Shown here: positions 21,636-29,219 of the stretch, in pieces
Position numbering within the stretch: the first letter of the stretch is position 1
How the letters are laid out: each line of letters opens with the position of its first letter
Assembly (NCBI GenBank): GCA_947426945.1
Contig: CANEFX010000024.1
Span: 1 to 37,073, forward strand
DNA: 37,073 nt
From: an uncultured Bacillota bacterium
GTDB taxonomy: Bacteria; Bacillota; Clostridia; Oscillospirales; Oscillospiraceae
Direction of reading: 5' to 3'
Position numbers and translations under genes: made by a program
Notes under the pieces: generated by a model
What the model was told of the DNA's origin: nothing
What the model saw: the letters and a program-made list of their open reading frames with translations, nothing else
Databases searched by the model: none

Positions 21636-23846
21636 TTATTTTTTCAGCCCTTCCAGCAGCTCCAGCAGCAGCCGTTCGTTCTCCCCTGCGGCCCGGGTGA
21701 GCCGGGCGGACTTGTCCCTCAGGCGGGCCAGAACGCCGTCGTAGCCAGCCATCAGGGCGTCGGCCCGGCGGATGGCCTCATCACCGTCAAAGTGTTCCAC
21801 ATCTCCGGCGGAGGGCAGGTCCAGCTCGGCCAGATAGCTGGCAACCTTGGGGTCGTAGACCAGCCCCAGGGCAGGGACCGCCATCCGGGCGGCAAAGATC
21901 AGGGTGTGCAGCCGCATGGCCAGACACAGCCGGGCCTGGCCCAGCACCCCCATCAGTTCCCGGGGGGTGGCCGAGACATCCAGCACATAGGAGGGTTCCT
22001 CCATCCGGGCGCGCACCTGCTCCGTGGCCTCCTTGTCCCGCGTCTGCTGCATCAGCAGGAAGAGCACCTCCAGTCCGTAAGTCCGGCGCAGATGGTCGCA
22101 CAGCCGGGCCAGTCCGGCCCAGAAATCCTCCAGATGCTCCCAGCTCCGGACAGACACCGCTACAAAGGGCTTCTCTCCGCCCAGCCCGGCGGCCTCTAAA
22201 AGCTCCAGCCTCCGCGCTGCGCCTACGGGCTCCAGGTGGAACACCGGGTCCGCCGTGACCCGCACGGGGCGGGCCACCCCCATCCTTGCCAGCTCTCCGG
22301 CGGAGGCGTGGTCCCGCAGGGTGACCAGGCAGGCGCTCTCCACCACCCGTTTTACCCGGCGGCGGTTAGCCTTCCTGCGCACCGGACCGATGCCGTTGGC
22401 GTAAAGCATCACCGGCTTGCCCAGCAGCTGGGCGATGCGGATGACGGACAGATAGTACAACAGCGACCGGGTGGAGGTGGCATCCTGAAGCAGGCTCCCG
22501 CCCCCGGACAGAAGGGCGTCGCACCGGCGCAGGGCCCGGCACACCCGCCACACCCGGAACCGTGGAATAGCCTCCACCCCGTACTGTCCCTGGGTCTGCT
22601 CCGGGTCGTTGGACAGCACCGTCACCGACACGTCGTCGCTGGCCGCGCGGATGGCCTGGTGGATGGACTCCAGAATCGCGTCGTCCCCCGCGTTGCCAAA
22701 ACCGTAATAGCCGCTCATCACCACCCGGTACTTCCTCCGGCGCACCTGGTCGTACATAGCCAGGCAGTCCGCCGCCATCCGGCGCACCGAGTAGTGCTCA
22801 AAAATCACCTGCCGGCCGTAAGCCCCCAGCCGTGCCTTCTCCCCTTCAGGAAGGCGGAAGGCGGCGGTAACGTCGGCCAGCAAGGCTTTGGGCTCGGACA
22901 TGGGCAGACCCCGGCAGCAGAAATTGCCCGCCTGGGCCTCGGCCAGCTTATCAGGGGTAAACAGCCCGTGGCAGCCCTCGTTGCCCGCCACGATGACGGG
23001 TTTTCCCGCCGCCATGGCCTCCAGCGCGGCCCGGGACACCCCTACAAACAGATCCCCCGCCGCCACGATTTCATTGATGTCGGTACGGGGACCGGTCATG
23101 GTGACGCAGGGCCGGCCCATCCGGGCGTTGACCTGCTCCGCCTGGGCCTTCAGCCTGTCAAAAACATTGCCGCCCCCGGCAATGAGCAGCTGCACGCCGG
23201 GCACCGCCCGGTCCAGCTCGGGCGCAATCTCAATCAGCTGCCCCGCCACCAGCGCCCGGTCCTCATCCATGCGGCTGACGTAGGACAGAACAGGGCGGGA
23301 CGGGTCCAGACCAAATTCCCGGAGGACCCGCTCCCCGGAAATCTCCGGAGAAAACTTATCCGTATCGATTCCGTTGATGGTCACCGAGATGTGTCCGGAG
23401 GGCAGGCCGTACTCCCGGATGAGGTACGCCTTGATATCGTCGGAAACCGCCACGGTGCGCTCTCCCCAGTCGGTGAGATAGCGCAGCACGCCGCTGGTAT
23501 CAAAGACCCAGTGGGCGGTGGTGACAAAGGGGAGCTTCATCCTCCGGCACAGCCCGCCGCACAGGAAGGCGGGGATACGGGCGTGGGCGTGGACCACGTC
23601 GGGCCGCTCCTCCCGGAGCACCCGGCGCAGGATCGCCCGCGCCCGGCGCATGTCCCGCACGCTGCGGCGGTGGAGGGGGGCCTGATAGTGGCGGATGCCG
23701 GCGGCGGCAATCTCCGGGACATAGACCCCCCCGTTGGAGACGATGGCCACATCGTGGCCCTCGCCCTTCAGCTCCTTGGCCAGCTCCACAATGTGGGTCT
23801 CCGCGCCGCCGATACCCAGACCCATGGTGGCCATCAGAATCTTCAT
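21636..23846 (-). CDS. csaB: Fusion of GT4 glycosyltransferase and CsaB polysaccharide pyruvyltransferase
   Basis: 736-residue two-domain protein. Residues 1-370 are a GT-B glycosyltransferase (MKILMATMGLGIGGAETHIVELA at the start, ALEAMAAGKPVIVAGNEG as donor-site region). Residues about 373-736 are a CsaB-type pyruvyltransferase (SGYYGFGNAGDDAILE, LLSGGGSLLQD, LYANGIGPV, AMRLHTLIFA). CsaB adds pyruvate ketals to wall polysaccharide, which creates the ligand for SLH domains. The fusion joins sugar transfer and pyruvylation in one cytoplasmic enzyme. The start ATG at 23846 has AGGAGGGG upstream. It is the last gene of the glycan operon; a 6-base hairpin follows (21612-21628) without a clear U-tract. 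Confidence 0.92.
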   Translation of the reverse strand: MKILMATMGLGIGGAETHIVELAKELKGEGHDVAIVSNGGVYVPEIAAAGIRHYQAPLHRRSVRDMRRARAILRRVLREERPDVVHAHARIPAFLCGGLCRRMKLPFVTTAHWVFDTSGVLRYLTDWGERTVAVSDDIKAYLIREYGLPSGHISVTINGIDTDKFSPEISGERVLREFGLDPSRPVLSYVSRMDEDRALVAGQLIEIAPELDRAVPGVQLLIAGGGNVFDRLKAQAEQVNARMGRPCVTMTGPRTDINEIVAAGDLFVGVSRAALEAMAAGKPVIVAGNEGCHGLFTPDKLAEAQAGNFCCRGLPMSEPKALLADVTAAFRLPEGEKARLGAYGRQVIFEHYSVRRMAADCLAMYDQVRRRKYRVVMSGYYGFGNAGDDAILESIHQAIRAASDDVSVTVLSNDPEQTQGQYGVEAIPRFRVWRVCRALRRCDALLSGGGSLLQDATSTRSLLYYLSVIRIAQLLGKPVMLYANGIGPVRRKANRRRVKRVVESACLVTLRDHASAGELARMGVARPVRVTADPVFHLEPVGAARRLELLEAAGLGGEKPFVAVSVRSWEHLEDFWAGLARLCDHLRRTYGLEVLFLLMQQTRDKEATEQVRARMEEPSYVLDVSATPRELMGVLGQARLCLAMRLHTLIFAARMAVPALGLVYDPKVASYLAELDLPSAGDVEHFDGDEAIRRADALMAGYDGVLARLRDKSARLTRAAGENERLLLELLEGLKK

Positions 23847-23876
23847 ACCGCCCCTCCTGTCCTCCGGAAAACGGAC

Positions 23877-24386
23877 TCAGTCCATAATCTCAATTACAGT
23901 CCCGCTGAAAATCGCCTTGTTGGTCCGATAGGTCCTGGAGGAGTTGACCCCCAGCTCATAGACCCGGTTGATGCTGTAGCTCCGGCCGTCGCTCACCCCG
24001 GAGCCCTTGACAGTGACCAGCAGATCCACCGTGCCCGCAATCTCTATCGTCGGCACCGTCCCGTCGGGCATGTTTTCATACAGCGCCGTGCCTGGGTCGT
24101 TCAGCACCTGGACCCGGGTAATTTCCCCCACTGGCCCGTTGCCGCTGGAGTAGTTGGGGTCATAGACCTTGTCTCCCACCAAAACTGCGTCAGCGATATA
24201 GCTCTCCAGCCCTGTGGCCCGGATCTGAAAGACAATATCCGTCTCCTTTATGCCGTCGGTGCCGGTGGGGGTGGCGGTGTTTTTCACATACACGGCCACG
24301 GCAATCACCGCCACCGCCGCGATTACCAGCAGGTCGATGACGCTGATTTTACCGAACAGCCGGCCCTCCCTGTCTATCATCTTCAT
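23877..24386 (-). CDS. DUF4330 family membrane-anchored protein (second copy)
   Basis: 169-residue protein with one N-terminal helix (about 14-34, VIDLLVIAAVAVIAVAVYV) and an outside domain of beta character (DIVFQIRATGLESYIADAVLVGDKVYD, then GEITRVQVLND). This is the DUF4330 layout. The function of the family is not known to me; members lie in envelope-glycan operons. The start ATG at 24386 overlaps the stop of its paralogue by four bases (ATGA), with GGAGG 7 bases upstream. The two neighbours share layout and length but differ widely in sequence, so they are probably an old duplication acting as a pair. Confidence 0.8.
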   Translation of the reverse strand: MKMIDREGRLFGKISVIDLLVIAAVAVIAVAVYVKNTATPTGTDGIKETDIVFQIRATGLESYIADAVLVGDKVYDPNYSSGNGPVGEITRVQVLNDPGTALYENMPDGTVPTIEIAGTVDLLVTVKGSGVSDGRSYSINRVYELGVNSSRTYRTNKAIFSGTVIEIMD

Positions 24387-24880
24387 TTCGCCACCTCCTC
24401 CAGCGCCACAACGGGCCCGCTGCCCATATAACCCACGCCACGCATATGGACTGAATTGCCCACCCGCACCTGGAAGCCGCCGTCCAGCGTGATGGCGCTG
24501 TCTGTGATCTGGCAGGGAGCCTCCAGGGTAACCAAAACGTCCTCAAACTCCTCTGTCTCCACCCAGACCATCCGCAGATTCTCCCGGTCCAGCACCCGCC
24601 GGCGGTCGGGAACGGTCTCCACGGCGGTCACCCGGCCGATCACGTAATTTTTGATGTTGTCGGCCAGCTCGTCCCCGACCTGAATCAGATCGCCGGTGCC
24701 GGGAACGCAGCGCTGGAGCCGGACCGTATAGCGGATATTGGAATTTGATGTGGAAATCACCTCAGCGGGGACCTCCGGCTTCATGGCAGTCCACATCAGG
24801 AAGGCCCCCACCGCCAGGGCCAGCACCAGAACAATGCCGTCAAAGAGGTTCAGGCGCAGGCGGAATTTTTTCTGTTCCAT
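24383..24880 (-). CDS. DUF4330 family membrane-anchored protein (first copy)
   Basis: 165-residue protein. A single helix at about 13-33 (LFDGIVLVLALAVGAFLMWTA) follows a basic N-terminus, so the rest should lie outside the cytoplasm. The domain has YTVRLQRCVPGTGDLIQVGDELADNIKNYVIGRVTAVET and GGFQVRVGNSVHMRGVGYMG, related to its neighbour. The ATG at 24880 overlaps the TAA of the glycosyltransferase gene by one base (TAATG). It lies within the glycan operon, and a scaffold or assembly role is a guess. Confidence 0.8.
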   Translation of the reverse strand: MEQKKFRLRLNLFDGIVLVLALAVGAFLMWTAMKPEVPAEVISTSNSNIRYTVRLQRCVPGTGDLIQVGDELADNIKNYVIGRVTAVETVPDRRRVLDRENLRMVWVETEEFEDVLVTLEAPCQITDSAITLDGGFQVRVGNSVHMRGVGYMGSGPVVALEEVAK

Positions 24881-26001
24881 TATTTGGCTCCTTTCAGAAT
24901 ATCCAGGTAGATGTTCTCCGTATTTTTCGCAAAGGCCTCGCCGGTAAAGGCGCTCTCATAGAAGGCCCGGGCCTTCCGGCCCATAGCCGCCCGCTCCCCG
25001 GGGCGGTCCATCAGCCGTTCCATGGCGTCCGCCAGGGCCTCGGCGTCCCGGCTGGGAAAGATCAGGCCGGTCTCTCCGTCCTTTACCACCCACGGGTTGC
25101 CGCCGTAGTCGCTGGCAATGGAGGGCAGACCCAGGCTCATCCCCTCCAGCAGGGCCATGGAGGTGGCCTCGGTTCCGTAGGAGCAGTTGAGCTGCACGTC
25201 CAGGATGTTCAGCAGGGCAGCCACGTCGGATCGGAACCCCAGCAGTTTCAGCCGGTCCCCCGTTCCGGAGTCCCGGACCGCCCGGGCCAGCGCCTCCTCA
25301 AAGGGGCCTGTCCCGGCCGCCAGAACAACAAAGCCATCCCGCCCCCGCCCCTTGAGCAGGCGGACCGCCTCCACCAGATGCAGGTGGCCCTTGTAGTCCT
25401 CCAGCCGGGCCAGAATACCAAAAACTGCCGTTCCCGGCGGAATGGCCAGCTCCTCCCGCAGGGCTGTCTGCTCCTCTTCGGAGGCGCGGGGAACGGGGGC
25501 GGTGCCGTTCATCACCACCGTGATTTTTTCGGAAGAGACTCCGCCCTGAATCAGATTGTCCCGGGCGGCGGGGCTGACAGCGATGATCCGGTCGGCGTAG
25601 CGCTCGTTGACCAGCTTGTTGACCCACCGTCCGGGGGGATACCGCAACCTGGCGGGAACAGGAAATGCGGAGTGCCGGCTGTACACCACCGGGATATGGC
25701 AGGCTCTGGCCGCCACTCTCCCGGACAGGCAGCCGTGGGTGTGAACCAGGTCGGGCTTCACCTGTCGGAACAGCTCCTTCAGCGCACCGACGTCCGCCCT
25801 GTTCCAGGAGCGGTCTGCAATGCCGTCTACCTCATAGGCCCGGGCTCCCGCCTCCTCCAGGGGGGCCTTCAGCAAGCTGCCCCGGGGCAGGGCCGCCAGA
25901 AGCACAAAGCGGCTGCGGTCGGCATAGCGCAGATAATTCAGCAGCACCCGGCCTGCGCCGCCGATGTTGGTATCGCTGATAACGTTCATCACACGGATCA
26001 T
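24880..26001 (-). CDS. GT4-family glycosyltransferase
   Basis: 373-residue GT-B enzyme. N-terminal acceptor domain: MNVISDTNIGGAGRVLLNYL with the glycine-rich loop, then KPDLVHTHGCLSG. C-terminal donor domain: VFGILARLEDYKGHLHLVEA and the EX7E motif in EATSMALLEGMSLGLPSIASDYGGNPW. It should add a sugar from a nucleotide donor to a lipid-linked glycan at the inner membrane face; donor and acceptor are unknown. The start ATG at 26001 overlaps the stop of the polymerase-family gene (ATGA). A GGAGG lies 11 bases upstream, a little far. A longer frame to 26046 is not needed. Confidence 0.9.
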   Translation of the reverse strand: MIRVMNVISDTNIGGAGRVLLNYLRYADRSRFVLLAALPRGSLLKAPLEEAGARAYEVDGIADRSWNRADVGALKELFRQVKPDLVHTHGCLSGRVAARACHIPVVYSRHSAFPVPARLRYPPGRWVNKLVNERYADRIIAVSPAARDNLIQGGVSSEKITVVMNGTAPVPRASEEEQTALREELAIPPGTAVFGILARLEDYKGHLHLVEAVRLLKGRGRDGFVVLAAGTGPFEEALARAVRDSGTGDRLKLLGFRSDVAALLNILDVQLNCSYGTEATSMALLEGMSLGLPSIASDYGGNPWVVKDGETGLIFPSRDAEALADAMERLMDRPGERAAMGRKARAFYESAFTGEAFAKNTENIYLDILKGAK

Positions 26002-27449
26002 AGGGTCAGCAGCCTCCCCTCCGGCAGCCCGCTCCGCCTGGCGCACAGCGCACCCAGGGAGAGGAACGCCCAGAACAGGAAGAGCACCCGGTAGTTATAG
26101 AAGGAATAATCCGTCATTGCCTGGACCAGAAAACCCGCTGCTCCCCCGATAAAGGCCGCCTGATGCAGTCGGCTGGTCCAGTCCTTCTCCCGGCTGAGGC
26201 TGACGCACATCATACGGAAATAGACAAAGAGGAGAATCAGGAATACCGTCAGGGCCGCCACTCCCGCATCGCAGGTAATCTGGAGGAACAGGTTGTGGGA
26301 GTGGGGAGCGTCGATGCCGTTGAGGCTGTATGCGGGATAAACTGTGTTAAAGGCCTCCGCCCCCGGTCCAATGCCGCACAGCCAGTAGTCCTTCAGCATG
26401 GCCACGGTACCCATCCAGATGTGGACCCGGTAGGCGGTGGAGGCGTCGGCCAGATTGCCGATGCTGGCAAAGCGGGCGGTAACGGTCTCCGGAAGAACAA
26501 ACCACAGCAGCACCAGGGCTGGCGGGATAAGCAGCATCAGCCTGGGGTTGAGCAGGATAAAGAACACCGCCCCCGCAAACAGCAGGCCCAGCCAGGCCCC
26601 CCGGGAGAAGGTGAGAATCATGCACAGGCACATCAGCGCGCAGCAGACCAGGTAAAATCCCCGACTGGTCCAGTCCTTTGCCGACAGCAGCTTTGCCCCG
26701 CCGATGGGGACGGCCAGAATCAGATACTGCCCCAGCATATTAGGGTTGTCCAGGGTGGAGGGCACCCGGAACTCGATGCCGGAAAACATATCGCTGTCCA
26801 CCCAGGCGGCAGATTGATAGCCCCAGCGGAACACATACTGCAAAATGCCGTAGGCCGACACCACTGCGGCGGCCAGCACCATAGCGGTGAGCAGGGCGTC
26901 CAGCTGGCTGCGGTTCTCCACCGCGTTGCACAGCACCACGGAGAAAAGGATAAACCCCACCGTGAGCAATCCGGGCTTCAGGCTGCTGTGCAGGTTGACT
27001 GAAAACGCCGTCCCCGCCATATAAACGGCGGCGTACAGGATGACATAGCGGTTGATGGGGGTCCAGGCCAGCTGCCGCTCCCGGCTGCGCACCAGGGCCA
27101 GCAGCAGGGAGCAGCAGCCCACCGCCGCCATTCCCAGCACTGCCATGGTGGACATCAGGGGCGAGAGCACGACGGGCATCATGCACCAAAACCAGGTACT
27201 GCCAAATACGCTGCCGTCAAACAGCCGCTCCAGCTTCATCGCCCGGTAGAGCCGGCACAGCCCTTCCCGGAGCCAGGACCACAGCCGGTAAAAAACACTG
27301 TGCTCCGACAGGGCGGGTCCCCATCCGGCCGGATGGAGAAACCACCGGACCACGGCGCTCCCGCGCCACTGCTCCCCCAGCCACCTGCACAGGGACATCA
27401 GCCAGCGCCAGAGGAGGCTGGCATTCAATATGCTCTTCGCTCGTTCCAT
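25998..27449 (-). CDS. O-antigen ligase/polymerase family membrane protein
   Basis: 483-residue protein with about ten to eleven membrane helices of the Wzy/WaaL/O-antigen ligase superfamily. Family signs are the large loop with STLDNPNMLGQYL, FSRGAWLGLL and GIGPGAEAFNTVYP...PHSHNLFLQITCDAGV, where the His of SHNLFLQ corresponds to the conserved His of these enzymes. It either polymerises glycan repeats or transfers finished glycan to an acceptor outside the membrane; sequence alone cannot decide. The first 75 residues are a long basic cytoplasmic tail, longer than usual. The start ATG at 27449 follows GAGG and begins 3 bases after the murJ stop. Confidence 0.88.
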   Translation of the reverse strand: MERAKSILNASLLWRWLMSLCRWLGEQWRGSAVVRWFLHPAGWGPALSEHSVFYRLWSWLREGLCRLYRAMKLERLFDGSVFGSTWFWCMMPVVLSPLMSTMAVLGMAAVGCCSLLLALVRSRERQLAWTPINRYVILYAAVYMAGTAFSVNLHSSLKPGLLTVGFILFSVVLCNAVENRSQLDALLTAMVLAAAVVSAYGILQYVFRWGYQSAAWVDSDMFSGIEFRVPSTLDNPNMLGQYLILAVPIGGAKLLSAKDWTSRGFYLVCCALMCLCMILTFSRGAWLGLLFAGAVFFILLNPRLMLLIPPALVLLWFVLPETVTARFASIGNLADASTAYRVHIWMGTVAMLKDYWLCGIGPGAEAFNTVYPAYSLNGIDAPHSHNLFLQITCDAGVAALTVFLILLFVYFRMMCVSLSREKDWTSRLHQAAFIGGAAGFLVQAMTDYSFYNYRVLFLFWAFLSLGALCARRSGLPEGRLLTL

Positions 27450-27452
27450 GGC

Positions 27453-29048
27453 TCAACCTCGCTTCAAAGTCTTTTTGACCAGGGATATGCAAAGCCTGGT
27501 CTCCTCCACCCGCAGGGCCAGGGTCAGCAGGAGGTAGAGGACGACCCCCGCCAGGGCGCACACACCCAGGCACAGCGCCTCTCCCGGCTTACCCGCCGGG
27601 AACAGGGGGGCTGCCGCCCCCAAAAGCGCCCCTACGCACAGGCCCATGGCGGCGGCGGCCAGGGCCATTTTTGCCAGATCCGCCACGGCGGGACCGTCCA
27701 GGACCCGCCCTCCCCGGCGCTGGAGGGGCAGCAGAAGGAGCAGGGCGTACACCGTGGCGGAGACCGCCGAGGCCAGGGCCAGCCCCGCCACCGACAGCCT
27801 GTCCACCAGCAGACGGCACAGGAGGATATTGACCAGGATAGCCGCCCCCCCTGCCATCAGGGGGACCGTCCCCTGCTGCCGGGCAAAATAGGCCCGGCTG
27901 AGAATATTCTGAAGGGCGTAGCCCGCCATGCCCAGAGACATCCAGCTCAATGCGGAGGCGGTGATATCCACGGCGAAGGCATCAAACCGGCCGCCGCCAT
28001 AGATCAGGGAAATCAGGGGCCGGGCCACCGCCGCCAGTCCCGCCGACATGGGCAGAACGAAAAACAGGGTCATGCGCAGGGTCTGCCGGACGGTATTCTG
28101 AAAGTCCCCCTCCCGTCCGCCGGCGGTGAGCCGGGACAGCCTGGGGAATATTACGTTGGTCACCGACAGGACGAACACCCCCGCGATCACCAGATACAGG
28201 TTGGAGGAATACTCCAGAGCGGACACTCCCGCCCCCCCGTACAGGCGGGAGCCGAACCGGGAGTTGATGGCCAGGGTGATGGGCTGCACCCAGGTGGACA
28301 CCATCACCGGCCCCATGAGGTGCATCACCTTCTTCATCCCCTCAGACCGGAAGTCCAGCCCGGGCCGCAGGGGGCTGTTCAGCCTGCGCAGGGGGGGCAG
28401 AAGGATAACCGCCTGCAGAAACCAACCCGCCAGATAGGCCCCCGCCAAGCCGTAGATGCCCAGATTCCCGTCCAGAGTAAAGAAGTAGGCGATGACCACC
28501 AGGTTGGACGCCGCCGACATGAGGGCGGGGGCGGCAAAGTGGTCCTGGGCCTGGAGCACCCCCACCAGCGAGAAGGCCGCGCCGGAAAAGAGCACTGTGG
28601 GGAACATCACCCGGGTCAGGGAGACGGCCAGGGCCATGGTCTGTGGGTCGTTGTAGTCGGCGAAGAGCTCCACAAAGGGGCCCGGGAAGGCCATGCCCAA
28701 CAGGGTAAGGGCTCCGGTCAGCAGGGCGACCGCCGTGAGGAAGCTTCCCGCAAAGCGCAGGGCCTCTTTTTTCTCCTTTTTTTCCAGATATTCACTGAAC
28801 ACGGGAATAAAGCAGGCGGCAATGGCGGAGGCAAACACTGCGTCGAAGAATACCCGGGGAATCCGGCTGGCCGTAAAAAAGGCGTTTGCTGCCGGGCCCG
28901 TACTGTAATGGACGGCCAGCAGCCTGTCCCGGTAAAGGCCCAGCACCTTGCCGATGAGAGTGACCGCCATCACAAAGCTGACGGTCCTGGCCGCACTGCT
29001 GCGCTGTTCCTCCAGAGCGCTCACCTCCTTAAATCGTTCGATAGACAT
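27453..29048 (-). CDS. murJ: MurJ/MviN-family lipid-linked glycan flippase
   Basis: MOP-superfamily flippase of about 520-530 residues and about 14 helices. Typical stretches are TLIGKVLGLYRDRLLAVHYSTGPAANAFFTASRIPRVF, QALSWMS-like helices (SALSWMSLGMAGYALQNILSRAYFA) and FPRLSRLTA. MurJ flips lipid II; in a glycan operon it may flip another lipid-linked oligosaccharide. The start is uncertain. The ATG at 29048 is used here, but it sits only a few bases from the predicted transcription start and has no ribosome binding site. A perfect AAGGAGGTGA lies inside the frame, 8 bases before an in-frame CTG at 29015, which may be the true start. Confidence 0.88.
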   Translation of the reverse strand: MSIERFKEVSALEEQRSSAARTVSFVMAVTLIGKVLGLYRDRLLAVHYSTGPAANAFFTASRIPRVFFDAVFASAIAACFIPVFSEYLEKKEKKEALRFAGSFLTAVALLTGALTLLGMAFPGPFVELFADYNDPQTMALAVSLTRVMFPTVLFSGAAFSLVGVLQAQDHFAAPALMSAASNLVVIAYFFTLDGNLGIYGLAGAYLAGWFLQAVILLPPLRRLNSPLRPGLDFRSEGMKKVMHLMGPVMVSTWVQPITLAINSRFGSRLYGGAGVSALEYSSNLYLVIAGVFVLSVTNVIFPRLSRLTAGGREGDFQNTVRQTLRMTLFFVLPMSAGLAAVARPLISLIYGGGRFDAFAVDITASALSWMSLGMAGYALQNILSRAYFARQQGTVPLMAGGAAILVNILLCRLLVDRLSVAGLALASAVSATVYALLLLLPLQRRGGRVLDGPAVADLAKMALAAAAMGLCVGALLGAAAPLFPAGKPGEALCLGVCALAGVVLYLLLTLALRVEETRLCISLVKKTLKRG

Positions 29049-29057
29049 AATCGGTAT

Positions 29058-29086
29058 ATTGTACACCCTGCGGCTGGTTTTTTCAA
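29058..29086 (-). promoter_or_regulatory. Promoter of the glycan operon
   Basis: Minus-strand TTGAAA (29086-29081), 17-base spacer, TACAAT (29063-29058). It faces away from the SLH-gene promoter 60 bases to the right. Confidence 0.75.
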
Positions 29087-29146
29087 CCAAAGATTCCTGA
29101 ATGTTTTGTGAACTTCCTCCCGCCGCCTTTTTCCCTCTTTTTCCCA

Positions 29147-29175
29147 TTGAAAGAGGCTGGTCTCTCTGCTATAAT
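29147..29175 (+). promoter_or_regulatory. Promoter of the SLH-domain gene
   Basis: TTGAAA (29147-29152), 17-base spacer, perfect TATAAT (29170-29175), 45 bases before the ATG. Confidence 0.85.
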
Positions 29176-29219
29176 GAAAAAATACCCTTTGGAACATACC
29201 CGACAAAAGGAGCTTACCC

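Noticed and set aside
22236-24431. 731-codon plus-strand frame
   Set aside because: Mirror of the GT4-CsaB fusion and the DUF4330 gene; rich in His, Pro and Gly as expected for an antisense artefact.
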